Assembly: GCA_023548195.1 (NCBI GenBank)
Contig: JAJHZJ010000696.1
Coordinates: 474,001-538,000, forward strand
Length of the DNA: 64,000 nucleotides
Source: Bettongia penicillata ogilbyi
Lineage: Eukaryota; Chordata; Mammalia; Diprotodontia; Potoroidae
Direction: 5' to 3'
Part shown: positions 63,826 to 64,000 of the stretch, piece after piece
How positions within the stretch are numbered: the stretch's first letter is position 1
How the letters are laid out: the number at the start of each line of letters is the position of its first letter
Translations under genes and position numbers: made by a program
The notes under the pieces: generated by a model
The model's database searches: none
Told to the model about the DNA's origin: nothing
Seen by the model: the letters and a program-made list of their open reading frames with translations, nothing else

Positions 63826-64000
63826 TAGCATGTCTTTAGTGCTTTAAAGTTTGGGAAGTGATTTCTGTGTTATCTCATTTGATCCTTACATGGACCATGG
63901 GAAACAGGTATTATGATCAGCCCAGGGTCACACAGTTGTTTCATCTTTGAGAAGGTATTGGAACTCAGGTCTTTCTGACCAAGTCCAACACCCTACCCAG
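63826..64000 (-). mobile_element. MIR-like SINE running off the window
   Basis: AGTGCTTTAAAGTTTGGGAAG, CATTTGATCCTTACATGG, GCCCAGGGTCACACAGTTG, GGAACTCAGGTCTTTCTGACC. Reverse; truncated by the window edge. Confidence 0.7.

Noticed and set aside
1..64000. CRISPR arrays, bacterial operons, or tRNA genes
   Set aside because: No regularly spaced identical repeats, no ribosome-binding sites; tRNA-like boxes A and B occur only as heads of SINEs.

Overview
The window looks like intergenic or intronic DNA from a marsupial nuclear genome. I found no intact protein-coding gene, rRNA, tRNA, CRISPR array or CpG island. Every long reading frame lies in a fossil transposon, a simple repeat or unrelated non-coding DNA. 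The marsupial assignment rests on the repeat mix: L1 with ORF1-only derivatives, two RTE-type LINE lineages (one BovB-like), tRNA-type SINEs with RTE or BovB tails, many MIR/THER-like core-SINEs, L2 and L3/CR1. The RTE-tailed SINE at 29,088 and 41,522 resembles families I associate with Australian marsupials; that narrower placement is inference.

Layout. 1-13,000 holds old L1 in antisense, core-SINEs, two (TA)n tracts and purine-rich microsatellites. 13,490-21,230 is an L3/CR1 tail followed by an antisense L1 that was split by a nearly full-length 4.06-kb RTE element (14,346-18,404). The RTE lacks key catalytic residues but keeps a well-formed C2H2 finger near its end. 21,240-33,050 is a patchwork of L2, L1, BovB and SINE pieces, including an 84-bp hAT element with an 8-bp target-site duplication (TSD) and a SINE with a perfect 15-bp TSD.

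33,120-41,885 is the most informative part, a layered nest. An antisense L1 received an ORF1-only (HAL1-like) element flanked by a perfect 12-bp TSD. The adjacent antisense BovB received a second ORF1-only element with a 15-bp TSD (one mismatch) and an A tail, and later a SINE with a 7-8-bp TSD. The two ORF1-only elements are arranged 5' end to 5' end, only 327 bp apart.

42,000-64,000 has more L2, MIR/THER and BovB-tailed SINEs, two further RTE-derived SINEs, large GA and GGAA tracts, a degenerate ~41-bp minisatellite (46,452-46,663), and several repeat-poor islands (44,690, 49,050, 52,640, 56,640, 60,350) that may be conserved non-coding elements.

No genes act together here. What the sequence records is a history of retrotransposition: which LINE supplied the 3' tail of which SINE, and who inserted into whom. 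Family names come from recognising sequence patterns by eye; no database search was run and most repeat edges are accurate only to about 10-30 bp.
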